In this document: positions 1-6,340 of the stretch, one piece after another
Layout of the letters: every line of letters starts with the position of its first letter
How positions within the stretch are numbered: position 1 is the stretch's first letter
The notes under the pieces: generated by a model
The model's database searches: none
What the model saw: the letters and a program-made list of their open reading frames with translations, nothing else
What the model was told of the DNA's origin: nothing
Made by a program: the position numbers and the translations under genes
Assembly (NCBI GenBank): GCA_028288725.1
Contig: JAQGIC010000134.1
Coordinates: 1-36,298, forward strand
Direction: 5' to 3'
Source: Rhodospirillales bacterium
GTDB taxonomy: Bacteria; Pseudomonadota; Alphaproteobacteria; ATCC43930; CGMCC-115725
Length of the DNA: 36,298 nt

Positions 1-160
1 CGACAAGGCCATCTACAAACAGCGCAACATCATCGAGCGCATGTTCTGCCGCATCAAAGACTGGCGCCGCGTCGCAACCCGCTACGACCGAAACCTCAAA
101 ACCTTCATCAGCACAATCGCCATCGCCACCGTCATCTGGTGGCTCTAATGAGTCCGGACC
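1..160 (+). mobile_element. Right end of an IS5-family insertion sequence (truncated by the window)
   Basis: The window opens inside an insertion sequence whose transposase stops at 148. The element seems to end at about 160, directly before CTAG at 161-164. IS5-group elements are known to duplicate a YTAR target, so CTAG fits as the right copy of the target duplication. The left end is outside the window, so the inverted repeat pairing cannot be checked. Confidence 0.7.
2..148 (+). CDS. IS5-family transposase, C-terminal 48 residues
   Basis: The frame is open from the window edge to a TAA at 146-148. The peptide contains NIIERMFCRIKDWRRVATRY, the conserved C-terminal region of DDE transposases of the IS5 family, including the glutamate of the catalytic triad in the I-E-R-M-F context. 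It ends in the hydrophobic IATVIWWL typical of this group. The N-terminal part with the two aspartates lies upstream of the window, so it cannot be said whether the whole gene is intact. Confidence 0.85.
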   Translation, partial: DKAIYKQRNIIERMFCRIKDWRRVATRYDRNLKTFISTIAIATVIWWL

Positions 161-164
161 CTAG

Positions 165-962
165 TAAAAAACATCTTGAATTTCGGTCGTCGTCCGACAG
201 CGCGGACGTCGGCTTTCTGCCCCGGCTGGCTTACATTGAACGATCGAGAAGGGCGCGTTACAGCCCTATCGGCGGCGGGTCTCAACGTCCCCTTGTGGCA
301 TCGCCGCCCTGACGGCTGTATGGCCGTGAGAGGTCGATTCACGTAGTCTCACAGAATGTGAGCCGAGACCGATGATCTCGCGCTCGTCTCCTGCAATTTG
401 CGCCTGGTCGCAGGTAAGGTGTGCCTGGCCACGGCTCCCAGCTCAGCTATTTTGAGCCGGAAATAGACATGATCTCGCGCCGGGGCGCGGATGATCTTGA
501 GCCGCTACAATTACCGCTCAATGGGGGTCAATGTTCCACGCCGAATAACAGTCAGCTCGCAGATCCGTGTCGCGTCGAGCGTGCCCTCGAGAAATATCTT
601 GATCTCGACCGGCTCGTTGATCGCCGCCGGCGACAAGCCGCCCATTCCAAGCCTGGCGCCGTATCCGCCTCGGCGGTCTGATTTCCTACGATCCCGGCCG
701 CCGAAACCTTGCGGTGCCCCCATCATCACACCTACGGCGCTTCGCCATGGACTCTTGCGAGAAACATGGACTCTTGCGAGCCGGCCCCTCCTAGAGCGTG
801 CAGAGCCAGCGGCAAAATCTGCGGGCTTCCCCGGCTTGCTTCAGCTGATCGCTGGCCGGTTTGTCGGTTATTGGACTCTTGCGAGGTACGACTTGGCACC
901 AGCCATCCCGCTGTCTCCGACCAAAACTTCGCTGCCGGCCCTTGCGCCAAAATCGCCGTTAC
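165..962. other. About 800 bp with no convincing gene; IS scars and short repeats
   Basis: Several overlapping short frames occur on both strands but none has a good start, ribosome binding site or recognisable protein. The best is a 72-residue frame on the minus strand (511-729) starting MMMGAPQGFGG and ending in RRGTLTPIER; it resembles a truncated protein start, possibly from a transposase, but I cannot name it. Upstream of that frame lie three copies of GGACTCTTGCGAG. The stretch is probably degraded mobile DNA. Confidence 0.5.
747..885 (+). repeat. Three direct copies of a 13-bp word, GGACTCTTGCGAG
   Basis: Copies of (A/T)TGGACTCTTGCGAG lie at 747-761, 766-780 and 871-885. The first two are 19 bp apart, close to two helical turns. 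All three point the same way. They could be protein-binding repeats at the end of a lost mobile element or an iteron-like cluster. Confidence 0.75.
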
Positions 963-1496
963 TTAGATAGCATCGTCCGCAGATTTTGGGGTGCCATCAA
1001 CAATGTAACGAACACCGATTCCGCCATCAGGCGAAACCTCTCCCGGTCCGAGCACAGCAATCCCACCAGCGACTATGGCGTCGCAAATTTTCTTCGACGT
1101 TCTCGGCCCCGACGAATAGCCAGCCTCGACTTTTTTCAGTGTTTCGACAGAAATCTGAGCATTCGAAGCAAGCGTTTCCTTTGGCCAGTTCAAAAGAATG
1201 CGAGCTGCTCTGATTTCCAACCCAGACAAAACTAGCGTCTCTCCGTTTTGACGATCAGTTTTGTTACGTAGGCGTAATCCACGCGCCCCTCTGTTAGAGG
1301 TCGCGCCCGCAGAGATAAATTCAACATTGTTGTCAACAAACGCAGACGTAATTCTTTCCAAAACAGAAAACTTTGGATCGCCACCGGACTCTGTCCTACG
1401 AACGGTTCTCTCGGGAATTCCAGTGCGTTCCGCCAGATCAGCTTGAGTCCAGCTTATTAATGCTCGGGCTGCACGGATTTGCACTGCTTTCACCAT
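963..1496 (-). CDS. Transcriptional regulator with two tandem XRE-type HTH domains
   Basis: A 177-residue protein made of two similar halves. Residues 6-60 (starting VQIRAARALISWTQADLAER) and 93-150 (starting LEIRAARILLNWPKETLA) each look like a Cro/CI-type helix-turn-helix. Each half is followed by a glycine-rich segment ending in G-L/V-R, so the gene looks like an internal duplication. The ATG at 1496 is preferred over an in-frame TTG at 1511. The gene is divergent from the secreted-protein gene at 1630, and an inverted repeat sits just upstream, which suggests autoregulation and perhaps control of the neighbour. It could be a stand-alone regulator left from a prophage or toxin-antitoxin module. 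Its target is unknown. Confidence 0.85.
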   Translation of the reverse strand: MVKAVQIRAARALISWTQADLAERTGIPERTVRRTESGGDPKFSVLERITSAFVDNNVEFISAGATSNRGARGLRLRNKTDRQNGETLVLSGLEIRAARILLNWPKETLASNAQISVETLKKVEAGYSSGPRTSKKICDAIVAGGIAVLGPGEVSPDGGIGVRYIVDGTPKSADDAI

Positions 1497-1509
1497 TAGG
1501 GTCACGACC

Positions 1510-1546
1510 AATAGAGTAAATAAAATGCGCTCTATTTTGTTCTATT
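1510..1546. promoter_or_regulatory. Putative operator between the divergent genes
   Basis: AATAGAG (1510-1516) is repeated inverted as CTCTATT (1530-1536), and TCTATT recurs at 1541-1546, one helical turn from the copy at 1531-1536. The site lies 14 bp or more upstream of the HTH gene start and upstream of the promoter-like sequence of the divergent gene. This placement is what is expected for autoregulation by the HTH protein; binding is inferred. Confidence 0.55.
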
Positions 1547-1553
1547 CAAGCCC

Positions 1554-1582
1554 TTGCGCGCAAGTGGGCAAATTTCTATATA
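1554..1582 (+). promoter_or_regulatory. Possible sigma-70-type promoter of the secreted protein gene
   Basis: TTGCGC (1554-1559) and TATATA (1577-1582) are separated by 17 bp and lie 47 bp upstream of the start codon at 1630. The match to the -10 consensus is good and to the -35 is partial. Confidence 0.4.
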
Positions 1583-1629
1583 CCATTTCTCGGCCTGTTC
1601 TGGACGATTTTGTTCCTGTGGAGTCTCGC

Positions 1630-1980
1630 ATGTGCAATCGCCTTTCAGCTGCCGCCTTCGCCGTCGGCGTTTCGATTTCGGCTTTGGCATCGGTCGCCAA
1701 TGCTGCCGAGGTCAAGGACTACGATCTCAAGCAGTTCTCTGTGAAAGACTTCGCCGGTTCCTACGTCGGTCACACCGATGCAACCGACGGTCCCTGCAAG
1801 ATCCCCGGCAATTATCGGCTGAAAATCGACCCGCGCGGGGAAGCGTCGATGTTCTGGATTCCAGAGACCGGACTACAGTTGCTCGGCCAAGTCGCTTCCG
1901 ATGGCACCATCAAGATGTCGATGTGCCGCGACGTCTATGGACCTGCGACGGTATTCGCTGCCGCACCGGTTAATCAGTGA
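1630..1980 (+). CDS. Small exported protein of unknown function
   Basis: A 116-residue protein. The first about 25 residues (MCNRLSAAAFAVGVSISALA, then SVANA) form a clear Sec signal peptide with a likely cut after ANA, before AEVKDYDLKQ. The mature part of about 90 residues has three cysteines and a beta-rich look (YRLKIDPRG, ASMFWIPETGLQLLGQ), which could be a small beta-barrel or lipocalin-like fold, but no family is recognised. The ATG at 1630 has GTGGAG (1618-1623) six bases upstream; a longer frame from 1525 would hide the signal peptide. Its position divergent from the HTH gene suggests shared control. Confidence 0.7.
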   Translation: MCNRLSAAAFAVGVSISALASVANAAEVKDYDLKQFSVKDFAGSYVGHTDATDGPCKIPGNYRLKIDPRGEASMFWIPETGLQLLGQVASDGTIKMSMCRDVYGPATVFAAAPVNQ

Positions 1981-2005
1981 TCCATTTGAAGCGTCAGGCC
2001 AAGTG

Positions 2006-2020
2006 ACGAGCTTCGCTCGT
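2006..2020 (+). other. Perfect 6-bp stem hairpin between the two small exported proteins
   Basis: ACGAGC TTC GCTCGT lies 26 bp after the stop of the first gene and 14 bp before the longer start of the next. It has no T tract, so it may act as an attenuator or mRNA processing element rather than a full terminator. Confidence 0.4.
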
Positions 2021-2033
2021 AGGCGCAGAGTGC

Positions 2034-2339
2034 ATGAGGAAGATCTTTATAATGATGACCAAGGGACTCTTTGCCCTCGTGCTCGGAGGTATTTTTACTA
2101 CCGCTGAGATGACCGGCGGCCTCTATACGGCTCGAGAAATGTTCGATTTTCATAAGTCGATCGTAAATGTGATGGGGTCTCGGTTCTGCGGCACGCCGGT
2201 CAATCAGGACGACGTCGACCAGGTGCAGGGCCTGATGACCGCGCTGGATCCCAACGCTAGGGCTCCAACAGGGTTCTCGGCCAAAGACCAGGCCATGATT
2301 GCGCAGAGGATGCCGTCGCTCTGCGGCTACGGCTCGTAG
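2034..2339 (+). CDS. Small exported or membrane-anchored hypothetical protein
   Basis: A protein of 101 residues from the ATG at 2034, or 95 from the ATG at 2052. The N-terminus (MRKIFIMMTKGLFALVLGGI) has a basic start and a hydrophobic core like a signal peptide or anchor. The rest is polar, with two cysteines (RFCGTP and SLCGYG near the end) that could form a disulfide. GAGGAAG at 2036-2042 favours the 2052 start, while the longer start gives the better signal peptide. It follows the preceding secreted protein in the same direction after 53 bp, so the two may be co-transcribed. No family is recognised. Confidence 0.6.
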   Translation: MRKIFIMMTKGLFALVLGGIFTTAEMTGGLYTAREMFDFHKSIVNVMGSRFCGTPVNQDDVDQVQGLMTALDPNARAPTGFSAKDQAMIAQRMPSLCGYGS

Positions 2340-2641
2340 CGATGATCGAAAGCATGCCTATCTGTGATAGAGCCGGCCATCAGATAAGCCCTTCCGGGCC
2401 TTCAGGCCGCCCACCGACCTTTAGGTCGTCCTAAGGACTGGCGTTAGCCAGGCCACCTGCTTGTCCAAACCGGCGCAGCCGGCCTTGCTTAACCTGGCAT
2501 ATCGCTCGGCAGGCTGCTGCAGGGACGCTCTGGACGATCCGGCACCATCAGCGGAAGTGGTGAGGGGGCAACGTCATCATAGCCCGCCAGCGCCGGCCCG
2601 TGTGCGCCACGCATTGATACCGACTTAGGACATCAAACAAA
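2340..2641. other. Intergenic stretch of 302 bp dominated by short hairpins
   Basis: No reading frame is supported. The left part (2386-2482) is a chain of small perfect hairpins listed separately. The right part, 2483-2641, has no feature I can name apart from the leader of the next gene. Confidence 0.6.
2386..2482. repeat. Run of five consecutive mini-hairpins
   Basis: Five perfect 5-bp stems occur in under 90 bases: GGCCT/AGGCC at 2397-2408, GACCT/AGGTC at 2416-2427, GTCCT/AGGAC at 2428-2438, CTGGC/GCCAG at 2438-2451 and CCGGC/GCCGG at 2470-2482. Loops are 1-4 bases. A further imperfect stem starts at 2386 (AAGCCC TTCC GGGC). The stems differ in sequence but share the same size, which suggests selection for structure. 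Confidence 0.6.
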
Positions 2642-3334
2642 ATGGATAGCCGGACCACTTTGGGCGTGCTTCAGGTCGTAGCGGATGATATGCGGCGCAC
2701 CCGTTCGAGCGCACTGGCAAATGTCGTGGGGCTGCCGACCTATCGGCTAATCGCCGAGCAAGGCTCTTTCCCGTTGCTCGACGATGACTACGCCACGGTG
2801 ACTTTGATTGCCAAGACAGAGCTTAAGCGGCTCGCGCGCCATGCGAACAAAGGCGGCGACGTCAGCTGGCCGAGTGATTTCGACGAACAGATCGAGGCGA
2901 TATCCAAGACAGCGCCGATGATCGCCGGTTGGTATGCACAGGCTATGAGCGACGTGGCGCTGATGGGCAGAAGTCAGAAGGCGAAGGTTGCACGGTATCC
3001 CCGTCAAGCCAGTGAACCCGGCGCCGTTGCGAGCAATCCTGGCTATGAGCCGGTTTCGTTCAGCGTCTGTAATTTGGAGCCTGTTCGAACCAAGACGGTG
3101 TTCGCCTTTGTTGATGTCGAGGTCGTCGTTGCCGGCGTGGCATTCTGGGTTCGAGGCGTAACAGCCCGGCACCTGGCCGGCGGCGGCACCTCGATTCATC
3201 TCCCGACATATCGCACACCCGCTGGCGCTTGGCGTGCGGCGGTGGAGCTGCCGTCTGAAATGATCGATGCGCTGACCCAGGCGGTGCTGGATTATCTGCT
3301 GGACGCGGGCATCGCCGTTCGCAAAGCCGATTGA
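2642..3334 (+). CDS. Hypothetical protein with a possible SpoVG-like C-terminal domain
   Basis: A 230-residue protein starting MDSRTTLGVLQVVADDMRRT. Residues 1-110 are mostly helical. Residues about 150-225 begin with a V-F-A-F-V-D-V-E-V strand, continue through AGVAFWVRGVTAR and HLPTYRTPAGAWRAAVELP, and end in a helix that includes ALTQAVLDYL. The order (strand, glycine turn, L-P-x-Y, polar turn, aliphatic-P-x-E, long helix) recalls SpoVG-type domains found in mobile elements of alphaproteobacteria, but the match is by eye. AGGA lies upstream of the ATG at 2642. There is no signal peptide, so it is probably cytosolic. It stands alone, downstream of the hairpin run. Confidence 0.65.
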   Translation: MDSRTTLGVLQVVADDMRRTRSSALANVVGLPTYRLIAEQGSFPLLDDDYATVTLIAKTELKRLARHANKGGDVSWPSDFDEQIEAISKTAPMIAGWYAQAMSDVALMGRSQKAKVARYPRQASEPGAVASNPGYEPVSFSVCNLEPVRTKTVFAFVDVEVVVAGVAFWVRGVTARHLAGGGTSIHLPTYRTPAGAWRAAVELPSEMIDALTQAVLDYLLDAGIAVRKAD

Positions 3335-3371
3335 GAGACCGGACGGCCCTCGACCGGCTTTGCGATAAAAC

Positions 3372-3719
3372 TCACCGGCCGAGGGACTGACGCTCCTGTT
3401 CCGGCAGGTCCAGCCCGCGTGACTGGGCTCTATGCGCCGCTGCATCGAGTTCCAGGCGGGCCGCCGCGGATTCAAGTGTCCCCGATGGTCGGTCGCCATT
3501 TCCCCGCGCCGCCCATTTTTCATAGGACGGCATCGACCGCGGATCCGGGAAGGATTTATTGAGCTTGGCACCCTGCCTAATTCGGCGCTCCTGGTCGTAG
3601 TTCGCCGGCGCCGATTGCTCGACCTCGGCGAGGTCCCGACCCTGTAGGGAATTCGATCCAGTGTGTTTCTCGGCGGGAGCGTCTAGCCTGCCCATCGCTC
3701 TAAGCGCAGGGTTCTGCAT
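3372..3719 (-). CDS. Hypothetical basic, probably disordered protein
   Basis: A 115-residue frame from an ATG at 3719 (a GTG lies one codon upstream). It is rich in Arg, Glu, Ala, Gln and Pro, with few hydrophobic residues and segments such as YDQERRIRQGAKLNKSFPDP and LDLPEQERQSLGR. Such composition is seen in the tails of relaxases and other plasmid or ICE proteins, but no motif confirms this. It is convergent with the preceding gene, 37 bp between ends. The ribosome binding site is weak. It may be the end of a larger gene that has been cut by rearrangement, because the next sequence on the left is a truncated antitoxin gene. Confidence 0.4.
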   Translation of the reverse strand: MQNPALRAMGRLDAPAEKHTGSNSLQGRDLAEVEQSAPANYDQERRIRQGAKLNKSFPDPRSMPSYEKWAARGNGDRPSGTLESAAARLELDAAAHRAQSRGLDLPEQERQSLGR

Positions 3720-3743
3720 CACCGACTGGCGATCTGCCTTCGT

Positions 3744-3965
3744 GTGCCGGCAGGTCGCATCAGGGGAATCTTGAACGGAAAGAGCGGCATTTCGCCCGAC
3801 ACGGCCCTGCGGCTCGGCCGCTTCTTCGGCAACAGCGCCCGGTTCTGGGTGAACTTACAGGCCGCATTTGAGATCGCCACGGCGGAGCGTACGATCGGCA
3901 AACGCATCGCCGCCGAAGTCGCGCCCGCAGCCGTCGGCTCAAGATTGGAAGAGATTCATGGCTGA
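3744..3965 (+). pseudogene. HigA-type antitoxin remnant lacking its N-terminus
   Basis: The peptide reads VPAGRIRGILNGKSGISPDT, then ALRLGRFFGNSARFWVNLQA, then AFEIATAERTIGKRIAAEV. This is the recognition helix and following helices of HigA-family XRE antitoxins (V-P-x-x-R-I-x-x-I-x-N-G-K, D-T-A-L-R-L, F-W-x-N-L-Q). The normal first 25-30 residues (H-P-G-E-x-L) are missing, and the sequence in frame upstream does not supply them. No HigB toxin gene is present in front of it. It is therefore best read as a broken antitoxin. Its last codons overlap the start of the next frame at 3958. Confidence 0.75.
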
Positions 3966-4170
3966 GAACGCCTCCAAGGCCATGGTCGATCTCGCAGCCG
4001 CCGCAACCGCACGCCAGCGGGACATGCTTGCCGAATTGACGGCCGAGTTCGATCAGCAGCTGGCCAGCCTGCAGGCGCCCGGCACCCATGACAAGATTGA
4101 TGCCGCACTAGAGCTCGGTGGTGACCTGACCAAGATCTCAGACCGCCCAAGGGCCGGCCGATCCTACTGA
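3958..4170 (+). CDS. Small coiled-coil hypothetical protein
   Basis: A 70-residue protein beginning MAENASKAMVDLAAAATARQ and continuing RDMLAELTAEFDQQLASLQA, an almost entirely helical, charged stretch that could form a coiled coil. The ATG at 3958 is preceded by GGAAGAG, a good ribosome binding site, and overlaps the end of the HigA remnant by 8 bases, implying coupled translation. Its stop at 4168-4170 overlaps an ATG at 4170. No family is recognised. It may have once been an accessory part of the antitoxin locus. Confidence 0.5.
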   Translation: MAENASKAMVDLAAAATARQRDMLAELTAEFDQQLASLQAPGTHDKIDAALELGGDLTKISDRPRAGRSY

Positions 4171-4214
4171 TGGTCGCATTTGAGCTTGCCACGGCGAAGA
4201 GTATGAACGGTTGA
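4170..4214 (+). pseudogene. Second HigA fragment, a 14-codon frame
   Basis: The frame MVAFELATAKSMNG repeats the AFEIATAERTIG segment of the HigA remnant at 3744-3965. At the DNA level about 30 of 37 bases match between 3862-3898 and 4174-4210. It starts inside the stop of the preceding gene and ends over the start of the nuclease gene. It looks like a duplication scar that now acts, at most, as a coupling leader. Confidence 0.5.
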
Positions 4215-5518
4215 AACTCGGCTTCGATAAGAACATCTTCGCGGAGGCGATTGCAAAAGAGATATCCGCTCCAGGCAGGAGCGCGGCAATCTCTGCTCAA
4301 TGGCTTTTATCAATTTATCTTGAGCGCTGTACACAAGAGGCACTGGCCGAGATACTGGTCAAACCACCGGAAATATATTTTCGTGATACAGAGAGTAGGC
4401 GCTTTGTTACTCTTCACGGGCTGGCGAAAACTGGTCTAAGCGTCCGGTATCCTGAAATCCGCTTTTCGACGAAACCAGAACATGCGCTCGATGACATGGA
4501 GATTGAGGCCGCCGGCTTCACTTTAGAATCTATGGACTATGGAGTTGGCACTAAGGGCACGCACAAATTCACGGCGAAAGCATCGAAAACTCAGGTGAAT
4601 CACGTTCTATTATTAAACAATGTTGTCATTCCTGCCGAAATATTTGCCGGTGCCCTCAAGGTGATCAAGGCGAGTGGCAGTCCATCTCAGCCCTATCTAG
4701 CAAACCCGAGGCCAAACGACTTTGAAAGGCTAGATAGCTTCGTTGGATTTAGGACTGTCGCCTTTGACCATCTCTTGGATGGCAGTCGCATCTTCTGTTC
4801 CTGCGCCCGCACAGCCCACGAAAAGATGCGGGAATCAGCTTTACGTGAGATTTCCGGCTATAGCCATAACTCGTGGCCGCATCGGCTTCTCCGGCTGCTG
4901 GCAGACGGTCAATACCGTGACGGCCTCTGTCACCTTTGCGTCGCGCGAGAGTACGGACCCGCCGAAGCGGCCTGGTGCTACGGTGATAACGTTCACGATT
5001 TCGTCGACGCTTACATGGACCAGTTGAGGGTTGGACTCGGTCTTGATGTGCGCACGGCCAGGGCGGAGGTGTATCAACTCCTTGGGCTGACCCGGTGGAA
5101 GAGCGAGGCCCAGTTGTTCCAACTCGTCAAAGAGTTGCTTCCCGGCGCGACCGTCGTGCGGGAAGCTTCTCCACCATGGCTCGGGCGGCAGCGTCTTGAC
5201 ATCTATGTTCCGGAACTTCATCTCGCAATTGAGTACCAGGGGGCACAGCACTTCCGGCCGGTCACGGTCTTCGGCGGCGAGGACGGCTTGGTCCGAATAT
5301 CCGAGCGTGATGCGACCAAGAAACGCCTTTGCGGGGAGAATGGCGTTACTGTGCTGCATGTTATGCATACTCATGCACTGACCAAACGGGCCATGAAGCA
5401 AAGACTTGGTCGTTTCATCGAGAGGATTAGCCTTGGGCGACATTCCGATCAGGCGTGTGACGCGACTGACGCCAAGACCATCGGATCGCCGTTGACTGAG
5501 GGCGCGTCCACAAAATGA
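4211..5518 (+). CDS. PD-(D/E)XK-type nuclease with putative zinc cysteines
   Basis: A 435-residue protein from a TTG at 4211 with GAAGAG upstream. The C-terminal region, residues about 295-385, has the pattern of a PD-(D/E)XK nuclease: E299 (KSEAQLFQLVKELLP), D330 (GRQRLDIYVPELH), then E341-x-Q343 (LAIEYQGAQHF), and a later ISERDATKKRLCGENGV helix typical of DUF559/Vsr-like folds. The middle carries CSC at 196-198 and CHLC at 240-243, a possible zinc site. Residues 1-180 match nothing I know; parts of their coding DNA are A+T-rich compared with the flanks, a sign of transfer. The product is probably a cytosolic DNA-cleaving enzyme, perhaps for defence or mobile-element use; the substrate is unknown. 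The gene lies in a chain of overlapping frames and overlaps the next start (ATGA). Confidence 0.75.
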   Translation: MKLGFDKNIFAEAIAKEISAPGRSAAISAQWLLSIYLERCTQEALAEILVKPPEIYFRDTESRRFVTLHGLAKTGLSVRYPEIRFSTKPEHALDDMEIEAAGFTLESMDYGVGTKGTHKFTAKASKTQVNHVLLLNNVVIPAEIFAGALKVIKASGSPSQPYLANPRPNDFERLDSFVGFRTVAFDHLLDGSRIFCSCARTAHEKMRESALREISGYSHNSWPHRLLRLLADGQYRDGLCHLCVAREYGPAEAAWCYGDNVHDFVDAYMDQLRVGLGLDVRTARAEVYQLLGLTRWKSEAQLFQLVKELLPGATVVREASPPWLGRQRLDIYVPELHLAIEYQGAQHFRPVTVFGGEDGLVRISERDATKKRLCGENGVTVLHVMHTHALTKRAMKQRLGRFIERISLGRHSDQACDATDAKTIGSPLTEGASTK

Positions 5519-5802
5519 AGGTATTCGGTAGCTTTCCGGTCATCGCCCAGTTCGGCCACTTCCCGTTGATGGCGCGAAGCACCGCCGCACCCTTGGCGAT
5601 CATAGCGGACCGCCTGGGTGCTGGCTTTGAGGCGGACGCGCTCAGGGCGATGCTTCTCGTGCAGCCAGAAGCCGTTCCGAACCTGCTGATCGTCGGTCAT
5701 GCGGATACATTGCTCGACCGTGGTGGCCGGCTCCTACGGGTCGTGACCGCATGGGATGCTGGCCTCGAGTGGAATCAGCGCCGGCGAAGTCTGAACCGGT
5801 AA
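5515..5802 (+). CDS. Hypothetical protein overlapping the nuclease gene
   Basis: A 95-residue frame whose ATG at 5515 overlaps the nuclease stop in an ATGA arrangement, the usual sign of translational coupling. The sequence has hydrophobic helices (LAIIADRLGAGFEADALRAM and NLLIVGHADTLLDRGGRLLR) and no known motif. The opposite strand also holds open frames of similar size, so coding is not certain. If real, it is the natural partner of the nuclease. Confidence 0.4.
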   Translation: MKVFGSFPVIAQFGHFPLMARSTAAPLAIIADRLGAGFEADALRAMLLVQPEAVPNLLIVGHADTLLDRGGRLLRVVTAWDAGLEWNQRRRSLNR

Positions 5803-5857
5803 GCGGTCCTCGCGGACATCCCTGCATGAACTACCGCTCCAAACAAATCATCGGATA

Positions 5858-5885
5858 GCGGACGATCTTCCGTGCCGGGTTGCTG
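5858..5885 (+). repeat. 28-bp direct repeat, copy 1, flanking the antitoxin gene
   Basis: The segment starting GCGGACGATCTTCCGTGCC recurs at 6457-6484 with one mismatch in 28 positions. The two copies bracket the antitoxin gene at 5909-6340, about 600 bp apart. Confidence 0.8.
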
Positions 5886-5908
5886 GCTCAATCCCCAGTC
5901 GACAGCCC

Positions 5909-6340
5909 TCAGGCTGCTATCCCATGACCGATACGACCCAGCAGGGCCTCAACGGCGCGTGCGCCCTCATTCGTATCGAGAAGGTCTAGCGGCTTTTCTC
6001 CCGCGAGCTCGGTAGTAGGGCGGCGCAGCCAGATCGCGGCCTTCGAGCGGTCGCCGAACGTGTCTTCCGCCGCCGAGAGCACGCGCGCCACTCGAATCAA
6101 CCGATCCGATTGATCGGGCGTGAGCGTCCCAAGCTTACGGCGGTTTTCCAGCGTCTTCCTGGGGACGACGACCTGATAGATTTCAGATGGGGTCAATCGA
6201 CCTGAATCGAGGACGAATTGTACGGCGGCGATTGGCAACCCATGCCGAACGATGCGAACCAAATCCAGACCAGCCGCGGCGTCATCACCCAAGATTGTCT
6301 TTCCACCGAAAATTTCGAGCGTGCTGCTGAATGGCGTCAC
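5909..6340 (-). CDS. MbcA/ParS/Xre-type antitoxin, apparently solitary
   Basis: A 143-residue protein. The start is a GTG at 6340 with a perfect AGGAGG five bases upstream; a longer frame from 6415 lacks this. Residues about 25-75 (LVRIVRHGLPIAAVQFVLDS, then GRLTPSEIYQVVVPRKTLEN) are the N-terminal Xre-like HTH, and residues about 85-143 (AEDTFGDRSKAAIWLRRP, then KPLDLLDTNEGARAVEALLG) are the DUF2384 toxin-binding domain of RES-Xre and MbcTA systems. In those systems the antitoxin neutralises an NAD+-degrading RES-domain toxin. The toxin normally follows directly, but no RES-like frame is seen downstream (5908 to 5515, minus). The antitoxin is therefore an orphan, or its toxin has been lost. 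Confidence 0.85.
   Translation of the reverse strand: MTPFSSTLEIFGGKTILGDDAAAGLDLVRIVRHGLPIAAVQFVLDSGRLTPSEIYQVVVPRKTLENRRKLGTLTPDQSDRLIRVARVLSAAEDTFGDRSKAAIWLRRPTTELAGEKPLDLLDTNEGARAVEALLGRIGHGIAA

Noticed and set aside
145-342. 65-residue minus frame next to the IS5 end
   Set aside because: It has no ribosome binding site or recognisable domain and overlaps the end of the transposase gene.
5515-5908. RES-domain toxin as partner of the antitoxin
   Set aside because: None of the minus-strand frames (5449-5700, 5642-5827) shows RES features; they are short and Arg/His-rich.
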